Positions 28,345-37,502 of a stretch of 64,000 nucleotides of DNA are shown here, piece after piece. The translations under genes and the position numbers were made by a program. This stretch comes from Agrobacterium vitis. GTDB taxonomy: Bacteria; Pseudomonadota; Alphaproteobacteria; Rhizobiales; Rhizobiaceae. The notes below the pieces were generated by a model. That model saw nothing but the letters and a program-made list of their open reading frames with translations, was not told the DNA's origin and ran no database searches. Positions within the stretch are counted from its first letter, which is position 1. Every line of letters begins with the position of its first letter. The stretch lies in contig NZ_CP118259.1 in NCBI RefSeq assembly GCF_013337045.2, positions 3,117,001 through 3,181,000 of the forward strand. Direction: 5' to 3'.

Positions 28345-29508
28345 ATGCCAATCTTGAACCGCGCCGCAGAACTGGAAGCCGATGTCCGGCAATGGCGCCA
28401 TCATCTGCACCAGAATCCGGAAATTCTGTATGACGTCCATGAGACGGCTGCCTTTGTCACAGAAAAACTCAAGGAATTCGGCGTCGATGAGGTGGTGACG
28501 GGTTTAGGACGCACCGGCGTCGTTGGCCTGATCAAGGGACGTGGCGATGGCAGCCGGGTGATCGGACTTCGCGCCGACATGGATGCGCTCCCCCTGCAAG
28601 AAATCACCGGCAAAGCCTGGGCCTCGAAAACCGATGGCCGTATGCATGCCTGTGGCCATGACGGCCATACCGCCATGCTGCTGGGTGCCGCGAAATATCT
28701 GGCGGAAAACCGCAATTTCAACGGCTCCGTCGCCGTGATTTTCCAGCCCGCCGAAGAAGGCGGCGCCGGCGCGCTGGCCATGGTGGAAGACGGCCTGATG
28801 GAGCGCTTCGACATCGCCGAAGTCTATGGCATGCACAACATGCCCGGCATGCCGGTCGGCACCTTCGCGATCCGCAAGGGCGGGATCATGGCCGCTCCGG
28901 ACAAATTCTTCATCACCATCAAGGGCCGTGGCGGCCACGCTGCCGAACCGCACCGCGCCATCGATCCGATTGCCATCGGCGCCCAGATCGTCACCAATCT
29001 GCAAATGATCGCGGCGCGCAGCGCCAATCCAGTGCGCTCAGTCGTCGTTTCCGTCACCCGCTTTCAGGCGGGAACGACCCACAATATCATTCCCGAACAA
29101 GCCGAACTGACCGGCACGGTGCGCACTCATGACGACGAAACGCAGGACATGGCAGAGCGCCGGATCCGCGAAATCGTCGCTGGCATCGCTAGCGCCCATG
29201 GGGCGGAAGCAGAGGTGATATATGAGCGCCCCTGCCCGGTCACGGCCAATCATCCTGACGAAACCGACAATGCCGCCCGCGCCGCCATCGATATCGTCGG
29301 CGAAGGCAATGTGAACACCGACGTCGATCCCTCGATGGCCGGCGAAGACTTCGCCTTCATGCTGAAGGCCAGGCCCGGCGCCTATATCATGATCGGCAAT
29401 GGCAATACGGCGGGCCTTCACAACCCGGCCTATGATTTCAACGACGAGGCCATCGCCTACGGCATTTCCTACTGGGTGCGGCTTGCCGAACAACGGCTTT
29501 CGGATTGA
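28345..29508 (+). CDS. M20 family amidohydrolase (hippurate hydrolase-like)
   Basis: The protein has 387 residues. Metal-binding blocks are present: RADMDALP, HACGHDGHTAMLLG and QPAEEGGAGA, followed by the dimerisation domain with GRGGHAAEPH and the C-terminal GEDFAFM. These are the M20D aminoacylase/hippuricase motifs. The enzyme hydrolyses N-acyl amino acids; the acyl substrate is not defined. It is the last gene before tRNA-Arg and stands alone. Confidence 0.9.
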   Translation: MPILNRAAELEADVRQWRHHLHQNPEILYDVHETAAFVTEKLKEFGVDEVVTGLGRTGVVGLIKGRGDGSRVIGLRADMDALPLQEITGKAWASKTDGRMHACGHDGHTAMLLGAAKYLAENRNFNGSVAVIFQPAEEGGAGALAMVEDGLMERFDIAEVYGMHNMPGMPVGTFAIRKGGIMAAPDKFFITIKGRGGHAAEPHRAIDPIAIGAQIVTNLQMIAARSANPVRSVVVSVTRFQAGTTHNIIPEQAELTGTVRTHDDETQDMAERRIREIVAGIASAHGAEAEVIYERPCPVTANHPDETDNAARAAIDIVGEGNVNTDVDPSMAGEDFAFMLKARPGAYIMIGNGNTAGLHNPAYDFNDEAIAYGISYWVRLAEQRLSD

Positions 29509-29532
29509 CCCGTTGTCTCATCAGGAAAAGGC

Positions 29533-29561
29533 TTGGCTTCATCGACGGCTTTTTGTATGGA
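29533..29561 (+). promoter_or_regulatory. Probable promoter of tRNA-Arg(CCT)
   Basis: TTGGCT at 29533-29538 and TATGGA at 29556-29561 are 17 bases apart. The mature tRNA begins 11 bases after the -10 element. The hexamers are moderate matches, so this is tentative. Confidence 0.4.
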
Positions 29562-29571
29562 GATAAACAGT

Positions 29572-29648
29572 GGTTCCGTAGCTCAGCAGGATAGAGCATC
29601 AGATTCCTAATCTGAGGGTCACGCGTTCGAATCGCGTCGGAATCACCA
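29572..29648 (+). tRNA. tRNA-Arg, anticodon CCT
   Basis: The 77-base gene includes an encoded CCA. The acceptor arms GGTTCCG and CGGAATC pair with one G-U. The anticodon stem TCAGA/TCTGA encloses TTCCTAA, so the anticodon CCT is at 29606-29608 and reads AGG. The T arm is GCGTTCGAATCGC. AI-2E-family permease and visR lie beyond it, at the edge of the flagellar cluster. Confidence 0.95.
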
Positions 29649-29814
29649 TTTTTAAGCCAAAAGCGAAATAAACGATATTTTGCAGTAGGGCCGCCATATT
29701 TTCACAAGCTTTTTGGAATTAGGAACTACTATTGGTCGACCGGGCGCGGACCAGCGTCGGCTCATTCTGAAGTTATCATGCTTCAGAGAGGCTTTTGGAC
29801 TTCGGAGTGTACTG

Positions 29815-30948
29815 GTGACCGTGAGAACTGCGAAAAACGATAGCGTCGTGACACCGCCCGCCGTTCCTGTACGCCGTGCTGCCGCAGAGCGCTATGCGCT
29901 GGTTGCCCCAACCTCGGCGGCGCGCTGGCTGCTGCTAGCCGTCTTGATGGCTAGCGCTTATTTTTTCTACGGTTTCATCGTGCCGTTGCTGGCCGCCATG
30001 GTGATCGGCTTTGCAAGCTGGCCGATCTATCGGCGCATCCTGGGCCTCGCCCGTGGCAACAGGACGATTGGTGCAACGATTGCCATCATTCTTGTGGTCT
30101 CCTTCATTGTCGTTCCCATCTCGCTGGCGGGTATCTATGCCGTCGATGAGGTGAAAAGCTGGGGCGTCTGGGCCTTGAAGGCCAATGAAGTCGGAGCACC
30201 AGTACCGCAGTGGCTCATCCAGGTACCCCTGGCCGGTGCCTGGCTTTCCGAGCATTGGGATCAATATGTCGGCCACCCCGGTGCGCTTGGTGAATTGGTG
30301 CAACTGATCAGCGGCGCCAATATCGGCACGATTTACCGTGGCCTTCTGGTGGTCGGCTCCTCGGCGTTCCACAGCTTTCTCACCTTGCTCTTCATGCTGA
30401 TCGCCCTGTTTTTCGTCTATCGCGACGGGGAGCGTATTGTCGCGCAGGTGGATGTTGTCGGCGAGCGCATCCTGCCCGGTTGCTGGGAACGGGTATCGCG
30501 GCTGGTTCCGATGACGATCAGTTCCACAGTGACCGGCATGACGATCATTGCTGTCGGCGAAGGTATCGTGCTTGGCCTCGCCTATTGGATTGCAGGAGTT
30601 CCTTCCCCGGTTACGCTGGGCATCATCACCGGCTTCATGGCGCTCATTCCCGGTGGTGCGCCGCTGTCCTTCACCCTGGTCTCGATCTATCTGGTTGCCA
30701 GCGGCTCGACCATTGCAGGGGTCGGATTGCTTGCTTGGGGAACCGTGGAACTGTTCATTGTCGACAAGACTTTGCGGCCGAGACTGGTGGGTGGGCCGAT
30801 CAAGCTTCCTTTCCTGCCAACATTTTTCGGCCTGATCGGCGGCGTCAAGACCATGGGCATGCTCGGCCTGTTCGTCGGCCCGGTGCTGATGGCGATCCTG
30901 GTGGCCATCTGGCGCGAATGGCTCCTGGAAGCCAAACAGCCCGAGTGA
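29815..30948 (+). CDS. AI-2E family permease
   Basis: The protein has 377 residues with GTG 29815 as start behind GGAG (7-base spacer); the longer frame from TTG 29713 is unlikely. Seven to eight membrane helices are visible, with early helices paired near 45-95, a hydrophilic stretch, and a C-terminal cluster including SFTLVSIYLVASGS and a PRLVGGPIKLP motif typical of the TqsA/PerM family. Transport of AI-2 has been shown for few members; others export different solutes, so the substrate is open. It lies between the tRNA and visR. Confidence 0.85.
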   Translation: MTVRTAKNDSVVTPPAVPVRRAAAERYALVAPTSAARWLLLAVLMASAYFFYGFIVPLLAAMVIGFASWPIYRRILGLARGNRTIGATIAIILVVSFIVVPISLAGIYAVDEVKSWGVWALKANEVGAPVPQWLIQVPLAGAWLSEHWDQYVGHPGALGELVQLISGANIGTIYRGLLVVGSSAFHSFLTLLFMLIALFFVYRDGERIVAQVDVVGERILPGCWERVSRLVPMTISSTVTGMTIIAVGEGIVLGLAYWIAGVPSPVTLGIITGFMALIPGGAPLSFTLVSIYLVASGSTIAGVGLLAWGTVELFIVDKTLRPRLVGGPIKLPFLPTFFGLIGGVKTMGMLGLFVGPVLMAILVAIWREWLLEAKQPE

Positions 30949-30950
30949 TT

Positions 30951-30968
30951 GCGCTTCGGTAGCGCTTT
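30951..30968 (+). terminator. Weak hairpin after the AI-2E-family gene
   Basis: GCGCT (30951-30955) pairs with AGCGC (30961-30965), loop TCGGT, followed by only three T residues. It may slow transcription, but it is short. The convergent visR gene ends 53 bases further on. Confidence 0.35.
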
Positions 30969-31020
30969 CCGACAAACCTATTCAGGAATTTCCGCCAGAC
31001 AGGAAAATCTATTCAGAAGC

Positions 31021-31776
31021 TCAGTTGATATAGCCGAGCCTGATAGCCTTGGCGATTGCCTGGATACGGTTGACCGAATCAAGCTTGATCGTTGCCGATC
31101 CAAGGTAAGCATTGACGGTATGGACCGAAAGACCGAGATTTTCGGCAATTTCTTCGCTGATCCGCCCATCGCCTGCCAATTGCAGGCAGGCGATTTCCCG
31201 GTCGCTCAACGCCTCGGATGGCGCTACTTTTCGCTCGCTCAGGGATAGAATATCCATCATCAGCTTGCAGCTGCGATTATGCATGTCGATCATCACATCG
31301 CTATCGAGATCCTCAGATCCATTCAATGCGAAGATGACATAGCCATTGCCGACAGCGCCCAGCCGGACAGGAAAAGCAACGCCCGAAAACGGCAGATTGC
31401 CAGCGGGCAGGCGCGATACGAAAGCCCCAAACTCACTGCTGATACAGAATGTGGCGTTGTCCTTGGCATTCCACATCAAAGGCAGCAGCAAATCATCGAT
31501 GTGGCTCAGCAGAAGGTCGCCATAGCAGGACACAAATGCATCGCTATAGCTGCCGACCATGCCGCTTGCCGCCCAGCTCTCACATTCGCATTGCAACATG
31601 CGTTTGCGCGGCAGGCCCGACCCCGCCACCCGAAACACCGCAAAGCTGCGGGCGTTGATCGCCTTCTGCATCGCAATCAACCGAGGAAAAATATCCGCCC
31701 GGTTCGCAGCCAGCCGGGCTTTCAGATCTGCCGCCGATCCTGTCCTGCCGCTCGACATGTCTGCATTAAACGCCAT
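31021..31776 (-). CDS. visR: LuxR-family motility regulator VisR
   Basis: The protein has 251 residues. The N-terminal 180 residues match the ligand-type sensory half of VisR-class regulators; the C-terminus is a LuxR helix-turn-helix (SDREIACLQLAGDG then ISEEIAENLGLSVHTVNAYL). In S. meliloti VisN and VisR form the top-level activator of motility genes, acting through Rem. Its position after visN and fliF on the same strand gives the identification; sequence alone says only LuxR family. A palindromic element copy lies 11 bases upstream of its ATG. No flhB follows it here. Confidence 0.85.
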   Translation of the reverse strand: MAFNADMSSGRTGSAADLKARLAANRADIFPRLIAMQKAINARSFAVFRVAGSGLPRKRMLQCECESWAASGMVGSYSDAFVSCYGDLLLSHIDDLLLPLMWNAKDNATFCISSEFGAFVSRLPAGNLPFSGVAFPVRLGAVGNGYVIFALNGSEDLDSDVMIDMHNRSCKLMMDILSLSERKVAPSEALSDREIACLQLAGDGRISEEIAENLGLSVHTVNAYLGSATIKLDSVNRIQAIAKAIRLGYIN

Positions 31777-31787
31777 GGCTGCCTTTC

Positions 31788-31867
31788 ATACCGATGCTTG
31801 AAGATGCGGATGCATCCCCGCCTTGAAGAGGTTTTGGATGCCTCAAGACATCAATGACTTGAGATAT
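31788..31867 (+). repeat. Palindromic element, copy B (80 bases)
   Basis: The same length and boundaries as copy A. GATGC (31803-31807) pairs with GCATC (31812-31816) with loop GGAT; the outer arm is degraded on the left. It ends with the shared CTTGAGATAT. It sits 11 bases from the visR ATG, exactly as copy A does from its gene. Confidence 0.75.
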
Positions 31868-31910
31868 CCTGAAGTAGAGCACCAACTGTCGCCTTTAAAG
31901 GTCGTCGGCG

Positions 31911-32657
31911 TTAGACCAGATTGTTGCGAACCGCATAGGCAATCGCTTCGGAGCGAGTTTTCGTAGCGGTCTTGCGCATCACACTGGTGATGTAATTATT
32001 GATCGTATTGCGGGAAATACCAAGAATCGTGGCGATTTCATCACTTGTTTTGCCTTCGGCAATCCAAAACAGGCATTCCAATTCGCGTTCCGTCAGCTCG
32101 AAGTCACGATCCGCTTTCTGCGACCGTCCTGTCGACAGGCTGACGCAATAGGCTGCCAACAAACCCACATCCCGCAACCGGTCGGGCGAGATTACGAATC
32201 CGTCGGGAAGAAGCATGACCAGCGCCAGCCGTGTACGACCGACATTGAACATCACTGAGCAATATTGACGGCTGGCCCCTAAGGGCAGTTCCAGGTCTTC
32301 AGGCAGGAGCACGAACTTTGCTTGCAGCAGGCCCAGGCATTTTTCAAGCTCGGTGGCCCGCGAACAGGCAGCCGACAATTCCGTGGCAACCCCACGCGCC
32401 AGATCGAACGGCCAGTCGGCCGTCACCACGAAATCCAGCCCATGTTCCTGAATAAGGTCGTATCGCGCCAGGAGATAGTGCGAGGCTCCAGCATAGTCCG
32501 TCAGGATATGCATCGCCACCCGAAGCTTTCCTGAGGACGCTGCCGAGGAAAGCTGTCTGATCATCGCATCACGCAACCTGGGGCCTTCAGGCCTGTTCGC
32601 CGTCTTCTGGCTACGGATCCCTTGATAGCCCCCAGGCTCAAGGAGTTCGACACTCAT
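31911..32657 (-). CDS. visN: LuxR-family motility regulator VisN
   Basis: The protein has 248 residues. The last 65 residues form a LuxR-type helix-turn-helix (LTERELECLFWIAEGK and ISRNTINNYI). The N-terminal region is related in layout to VisR. In S. meliloti the partner genes are visN-visR, in this order, directly downstream of fliF, which matches here. VisN/VisR act as a heterodimer. A 134-base gap with copy B separates it from visR, so each may also have a separate promoter. Confidence 0.85.
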   Translation of the reverse strand: MSVELLEPGGYQGIRSQKTANRPEGPRLRDAMIRQLSSAASSGKLRVAMHILTDYAGASHYLLARYDLIQEHGLDFVVTADWPFDLARGVATELSAACSRATELEKCLGLLQAKFVLLPEDLELPLGASRQYCSVMFNVGRTRLALVMLLPDGFVISPDRLRDVGLLAAYCVSLSTGRSQKADRDFELTERELECLFWIAEGKTSDEIATILGISRNTINNYITSVMRKTATKTRSEAIAYAVRNNLV

Positions 32658-32837
32658 AAGGCTCCCCTTTCAAGGGACGAACGGCGACCTCTCACTATGC
32701 TTTGCCACGGAAGCCGCCCATTCCCTGGTTAAGCGCGTCATTCGAAACATGCCGAATCACCATAATGTTATTGTATGTAAATAACTTCTAAACGCTACGG
32801 GGATTAGCACAGAAGGTGTGGCTTATCCGCACCATAC

Positions 32838-32870
32838 AAAAAAGCTGCGCCAACTTTCACCAGCGCAGCT
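32838..32870 (-). terminator. Intrinsic terminator of the che-fliF operon
   Basis: Read on the minus strand, AGCTGCGC (32863-32870) pairs with GCGCAGCT (32843-32850) across a 12-base loop and is followed by six T residues. It lies 24 bases after the fliF stop, so the che-fliF transcript ends before visN. Confidence 0.85.
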
Positions 32871-32894
32871 CTCCTATTCGATTGGATTGAAGGA

Positions 32895-34583
32895 TCAGGC
32901 TGCGTTCTCGACCGCCCATTTGCGCAGGATCTTGGCAGCGCGCTCTTCCGAGATTTCCACCATACGCGCCAGGCGCCGTTCCGGTCCTTCCTTGACGCGG
33001 CGGTTAAAGCCGCCATTCGGATCATTATCGAGGGCAAGGACATCATCGGCGCTATCGAAGCCGAAGTCGGACCCAAAGCCATCCATCAGCCCGCCACCGG
33101 CACCGGCATCAAGACCGGGCGAGAAGTCGGGCAGTTCCAATCCGGCAACAGCGTCGCTGCCACCCTCGAGCGCCGCAGTCCCACCGCCGCCCATCGAGCG
33201 TACCATTGGACGAATGCCCATCCAGACAACAAGGAAGGCAACAGCCAGGAAGGCAAGCGAGTTGATGATGCCCGCCATGTTGCGGCTGAGGATTTCCATC
33301 ACACCGGGACCGGTTGGAGCCTCGCTCAGCAGCTGATTCTCCAGGAAGTCCATCGCCGTCAGGGTCACCACGTCGCCGCGCTTGTCATCGAGCCCGGCAG
33401 CCGATTTGACGATTTTCTGCATTTCCGCCAGATAGGCATCGATCTTGGCCTGATCGACCGGTTCGCCGACCATGGTAGCGATACGCTGCTTGTTGACCAC
33501 AACGGCCACGGAAAGCTTGTCCAGCGTATAGCCATTCTTGACGGTGGCAATCGTCTTGCTGTTGATTTCGTAGTTGGTCTGCTCTTCCTTCTTGTCCTGC
33601 TGGTCGGACGATTCAGGACCGGCACCACCCGCTTGCGGCGCTGCCTGCGGAATATTCTGCTCCACGGTCGCTGCGGTATCGGATTGCCGCTGCTGCGACT
33701 TCTGTGCTTCCTTGGTTGTACGGGTCGAGCGTTCGACCTTGGATTCAGGATCGTAAACCGTTTCCTGGATCTGCTGCTGGTCAGTATTCAACTGCGCCGT
33801 AACGCTGGAGCGGAAATTGTCCATACCGAGGAAGGGTGCGAGGGCCTTGTCGATATTCGATTCGATTTCCTGCTGAACCGACTGGGCGACGCCGAGATTT
33901 CGGTTTGCAGTCCCGCCTGTCTCATCACCCGATGCCAGCAACTGGCCGGTCGAATCCAGAATGGTGACATCATCGACTTCAAGACCCGGCACAGCCGAGG
34001 CCACCAGATGGCGGATCGAAGCTGCGGATTTGCGACCGGCATCGGAACCGGCTCTGATCATAACCGAGGCTGTTGGCTTTTGCGCGCCGCGCCGGAAATT
34101 CCCGACATCCGGCATGACGATATGCACGCGTGCTGCCGCAATACCGTTGATCTGCTGGATCGTCCTGGCAATCTCGCCCTCAAGAGCGCGCACCCGGGTC
34201 ACTTCCTGCATGAAGGATGTCAGGCCTAGGGAGCCGACATTATCGAACAGTTCGTAGCCGGCATTGGTGCTATTGGGCAGGCCGCGTTCGGCCAGCAACA
34301 AACGGGCCTTGCCGGTCATGCCAGCCTGAACCTGAATGCTCTTGCCATCGGCACCGGTCTGAAAACCGACGCCCGCTTCAGCCAGGGCAATACTGATTTG
34401 ATTGACATCAGTCGCTTCGAGGCCAACGTAAAGGGTCTCAAAGGCGGGCTTATTGATAAAAAACGCCGCACCGATAACCAGCGCCACCGAAACGACGCCA
34501 ACACCCGCAAGAGTCCATAGTTTTGTAGGTCCCAAGGACGAAAGGTTCTTGAGGACCTGGAGTAGTTGATTGAACAGATTCAT
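32895..34583 (-). CDS. fliF: Flagellar M-ring protein FliF
   Basis: The protein has 562 residues. The start is ATG 34583 (MNLFNQLLQVLKNL). A first membrane helix lies at about 24-45 and a second near 430-450. The periplasmic domain shows the RBM motifs, including YVGLEATDVNQI and LAERGLPNSTNAGYELFD, and the later YDPESKVERSTRTTKE block. FliF forms the MS ring of the flagellar basal body in the inner membrane; its C-terminus binds FliG. It is the last gene of the che operon and ends at a terminator. Confidence 0.95.
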   Translation of the reverse strand: MNLFNQLLQVLKNLSSLGPTKLWTLAGVGVVSVALVIGAAFFINKPAFETLYVGLEATDVNQISIALAEAGVGFQTGADGKSIQVQAGMTGKARLLLAERGLPNSTNAGYELFDNVGSLGLTSFMQEVTRVRALEGEIARTIQQINGIAAARVHIVMPDVGNFRRGAQKPTASVMIRAGSDAGRKSAASIRHLVASAVPGLEVDDVTILDSTGQLLASGDETGGTANRNLGVAQSVQQEIESNIDKALAPFLGMDNFRSSVTAQLNTDQQQIQETVYDPESKVERSTRTTKEAQKSQQRQSDTAATVEQNIPQAAPQAGGAGPESSDQQDKKEEQTNYEINSKTIATVKNGYTLDKLSVAVVVNKQRIATMVGEPVDQAKIDAYLAEMQKIVKSAAGLDDKRGDVVTLTAMDFLENQLLSEAPTGPGVMEILSRNMAGIINSLAFLAVAFLVVWMGIRPMVRSMGGGGTAALEGGSDAVAGLELPDFSPGLDAGAGGGLMDGFGSDFGFDSADDVLALDNDPNGGFNRRVKEGPERRLARMVEISEERAAKILRKWAVENAA

Positions 34584-34861
34584 TCTGTCTCGCACCGTCA
34601 AACATGAGGTTACGGCTTTTGGCCTAGCGTCACCCTAGGACGCGAAGCTTGTGCGAGCGTTTCCTGAAGCCTGCGAACCGAGCCCGACGTGCGGAAACGG
34701 ATGTCTCAAAACGAAGATCGCCCCACAAGGGAGCGATCGAAACACTTCAGTATTTATGCATTTAAGGAATTATGAAAACTCTTTCTCTTAATTTCTAAGC
34801 ACTTGCGGAGGTAAACCGCCTCGCAGTTTCGCTGGAAATGCCCTCTCGGGGCTGGCAGAGA

Positions 34862-35233
34862 TCAGAAAAAGTCGAAATCACCCGCCACCTTGCTGAGAGG
34901 CTGCGAATGGCCATGACGCAGGCCATCGCCCAGTGCCTTCTGCATTTCGGCAAGCTTGACGAGGCTGAGCGCCGTCGTCATGTCCACTTTCCAGTCGTCG
35001 GACACATCCGCCGTAATGGTATCGATAAATTCGGCCAACCCGCGCGATTTCTGCACGGCGAGATCGATACCTTGCAAGACTTTCAGCGTTTCAGCCGATT
35101 CCAACGCCTTTGATCCACCCAATTCCAGCAATTGCGGCTCGACCCGCTCGATCAGATAGGCAACGTCGTGAAGTTCCGTCACAACACGCATCAGAATTTC
35201 AGGTAATGATTCTTCCACGCTCGTGGCCTCCAT
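34862..35233 (-). CDS. cheT: CheT, candidate CheY phosphatase-type chemotaxis protein
   Basis: The protein has 123 residues, all predicted helical. It corresponds in place to the open frame between cheD and fliF in S. meliloti, named CheT and reported there to act in chemotaxis signal termination and adaptation. The DLAVQ segment (residues 56-60) fits the DxxxQ motif that CheZ/CheX-type phosphatases use. I rely on position, length and this motif. A 291-base gap separates it from cheD, unusual inside an operon whose other genes overlap. Confidence 0.8.
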   Translation of the reverse strand: MEATSVEESLPEILMRVVTELHDVAYLIERVEPQLLELGGSKALESAETLKVLQGIDLAVQKSRGLAEFIDTITADVSDDWKVDMTTALSLVKLAEMQKALGDGLRHGHSQPLSKVAGDFDFF

Positions 35234-35524
35234 ACTGACTCAGGCTTCGCAGTTCTGTTCTCCCGGAACCCACCACAGACAAACGCCACGCGGCACGCTC
35301 CATTTATGCTTTTTATTCAGTCCCGCCCTGAGCTTGTATAAACGAGCGAAGGGGCGTCCGTTCAGCTCATCCGAAACCGCAAACAGCGTTCGGATGGTCA
35401 TTCATTTCATGCCAGCCTTGCTCGAATACATCGTATCGTCAGCCGCATCACATACCCTAGATTGTCCTTCAAAATCGTTACGCAACTTTGATCAGTATGG
35501 ATTACCTGTGAAAGAACGGAACCG
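35234..35524. other. Gap inside the che operon with an inverted repeat
   Basis: This 291-base gap holds no gene that I can support. CATCCGAA (35368-35375) pairs with TTCGGATG (35389-35396), loop 13. A promoter for cheT-fliF may be here. Confidence 0.6.
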
Positions 35525-36079
35525 TTAGAAAAACTCGATCGAGCTTTCCACTGGCTTTTGCACTTTGACCGGCCGCTGTTCCATGGCCACGGTCTTTTGC
35601 GTCTCCGCTCCTGTCAGAGGATACTGGCGGGCACGACCGCTGATCGGCCAGAATTCCAGCTTGCGGCCATGTTCGCCGCCCGTCGAAGAGCCAACCACCT
35701 TAATGCCTTCATCTTTCAGAAACTGCGCAGCGAAGGCGGCATTCTGTTCGCCGACATTCGAGAACGTCGCAATCGTCTTCGCGCCCCCGAAAATCTTGGC
35801 TTCCAGACGATCGCGCCGAGCCCCCTTCTTCAAGAGGCCGTTGATCAGCAATTCCATCAGATGGACGCCATAGCGCGTGGCATCCCCGCCTCCCATGCCG
35901 GGATTGGCAGAGCCCGGCAGGAGGAAATGGTTCATACCGCCGACACCGGCAATGGGATCACGTATGCATGCAGCCACGCAGGAACCCAGGATGGTTGAAA
36001 GCACCACATTCGGGTCGCTGACAACCTTGTATTCACCTTGAATAATATGGACCCTGCGAGCCGCAGCTTCGTCACTCAT
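35525..36079 (-). CDS. cheD: Chemoreceptor glutamine deamidase CheD
   Basis: The protein has 184 residues. The active cysteine is in LGSCVAAC and the catalytic His in [10 protein letters not shown], both classic CheD blocks; the Thr of the triad should be in the segment VLSTILGSC. CheD deamidates glutamines of receptors and can also bind CheC-type phosphatases. The start overlaps the cheY2 stop by 4 bases (ATGA). No CheC is visible in the cluster, as in other rhizobia. Confidence 0.94.
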   Translation of the reverse strand: MSDEAAARRVHIIQGEYKVVSDPNVVLSTILGSCVAACIRDPIAGVGGMNHFLLPGSANPGMGGGDATRYGVHLMELLINGLLKKGARRDRLEAKIFGGAKTIATFSNVGEQNAAFAAQFLKDEGIKVVGSSTGGEHGRKLEFWPISGRARQYPLTGAETQKTVAMEQRPVKVQKPVESSIEFF

Positions 36080-36465
36080 TTTAACGCTCCGAAAACAGCT
36101 TCAATGGCCGCCTTCATCTTTTCGATGGTAAACGGCTTGGCGAGTACGTTATTGGCACCCAGTTGGGCCGCCTTCTGCACCAATGCCCTGTCGCCTTGGG
36201 CAGTCAGAATGATGAAGGCCGCCTTCTTGGTGGCCGGATTGCTTCGAACCGCCTGCAGAAGGCCGAGACCATCCATCTTCGGCATGTTGAAGTCGGAGAT
36301 CACCAGATGATGAGGCTGTTGAGCCATGATCTTCATCCCCTGCTCACCGTCGCCGGCAGCCGTGATCTGCTTGAAACCCAGCTGAGTCAGCGCATCGCTC
36401 AAAAGTAATCGGCTGGTCACCTGGTCGTCCACTATCAGGACCTTAATTTTTTCAGCTATTGACAT
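36076..36465 (-). CDS. cheY2: Response regulator CheY2
   Basis: The protein has 129 residues, a lone receiver domain. The acidic pair is in IVDDQ at about 12-14 and the phospho-acceptor Asp in [12 protein letters not shown] at about 58. The conserved Thr (LTAQGD) and Lys (KPF) follow. By analogy with S. meliloti, CheY2 is the main motor-binding regulator that slows flagellar rotation and CheY1 acts as a phosphate sink. It overlaps cheB by one base. Confidence 0.92.
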   Translation of the reverse strand: MSIAEKIKVLIVDDQVTSRLLLSDALTQLGFKQITAAGDGEQGMKIMAQQPHHLVISDFNMPKMDGLGLLQAVRSNPATKKAAFIILTAQGDRALVQKAAQLGANNVLAKPFTIEKMKAAIEAVFGALK

Positions 36466-37502
36466 TATTCATAACCTTCTTTCCGTGCGGCCGTGAGTTT
36501 GAGAATTTCTTCGCCGATTGAGCCAAGCGGCAATTGATGCTCGACGGCACCCAGTTCATGGGCAACGCGAGGCATACCATAGACCACACAGGTCTTTTCG
36601 TTCTGCCCAATGGTCCGTGCGCCTGCACTTCGCATTTTGAGCAATCCAGACGCTCCATCGCGCCCCATACCTGTCAGTATGACGCCAACGGCATTGCGTC
36701 CAGCCAATTCCGCCACCGAATCAAAGAGAACATCGACCGATGGCCGGTGTCCATTGACCGGGGGCGTGTCCAGCAAACGGCAACTGGGAGCGGATGCGTT
36801 CACCACTTGCAGATGCCGTTCTCCACCAGGCGCCAGATAGATCTTGCCGATCTGCAATCTGGCACCGTCGGTTGCTTCCTCCACAACGGGAGCGCAGAGC
36901 CGGTTCAACCGCTCCGCAAAACTCTTGGTAAACGTCGGCGGCATGTGTTGGGTAATGACCGTCGGCGGACAATTGGGCGGAAATTTCTGCAGCACGGCAA
37001 TCAGCGCTTCGACACCCCCTGTCGAAGAACCGATCGCCACGATCTTGCGGCCCACCCGGAAATCGGCAGCAGGCGTGGCAACCGGCGCCGCATGCATGAT
37101 CTGCCGACGCTGCGAACGGGCAGCCGCCTTGACCTTCTCGGCAAGATCGCCGAACGGACGAGCCTCGCCCGGCATCGGCTTGCCAACGCAGTCGAATGCG
37201 CCAATTTCCAAGGCAGCCAGCGTCGCTTCAGCTCCACGATGGGTCATGGTCGAGACCATGATGACAGGCATCGGCCGCAGCCGCATGATCTTTTCGAGAA
37301 ATTCCAAACCATTCATGTTCGGCATTTCAATATCGAGCGTCACCACATCCGGGTTCAGTTGCTTGATGGCGGCGCGGGCCTCCATGGCATCCTTGGCCTG
37401 GCCAATGACGCTGACTTCCGGATCGGAATTGAGAACGGCGGTGATCAGTCCCCGCATGGTCGGGCTGTCATCGACGACGAGAACGCGAGCGGCGGCTATC
37501 AT
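36465..37502 (-). CDS. cheB: Chemotaxis response regulator methylesterase CheB
   Basis: The protein has 345 residues. An N-terminal receiver has Asp in [10 protein letters not shown]; the C-terminal methylesterase has catalytic Ser in [11 protein letters not shown], His in ITQHMP and Asp in GMGRDGASG. CheB removes methyl groups from receptors when phosphorylated by CheA. The start overlaps the cheR end (37499-37502). Motifs and length are standard. Confidence 0.95.
   Translation of the reverse strand: MIAAARVLVVDDSPTMRGLITAVLNSDPEVSVIGQAKDAMEARAAIKQLNPDVVTLDIEMPNMNGLEFLEKIMRLRPMPVIMVSTMTHRGAEATLAALEIGAFDCVGKPMPGEARPFGDLAEKVKAAARSQRRQIMHAAPVATPAADFRVGRKIVAIGSSTGGVEALIAVLQKFPPNCPPTVITQHMPPTFTKSFAERLNRLCAPVVEEATDGARLQIGKIYLAPGGERHLQVVNASAPSCRLLDTPPVNGHRPSVDVLFDSVAELAGRNAVGVILTGMGRDGASGLLKMRSAGARTIGQNEKTCVVYGMPRVAHELGAVEHQLPLGSIGEEILKLTAARKEGYE

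Noticed and set aside
29572..29648. tRNA-Arg as attachment site of an integrated element
   Set aside because: I saw no repeat of the tRNA 3' end in the window and no integrase or phage genes; XerD at 21.6 kb is the chromosomal recombinase.
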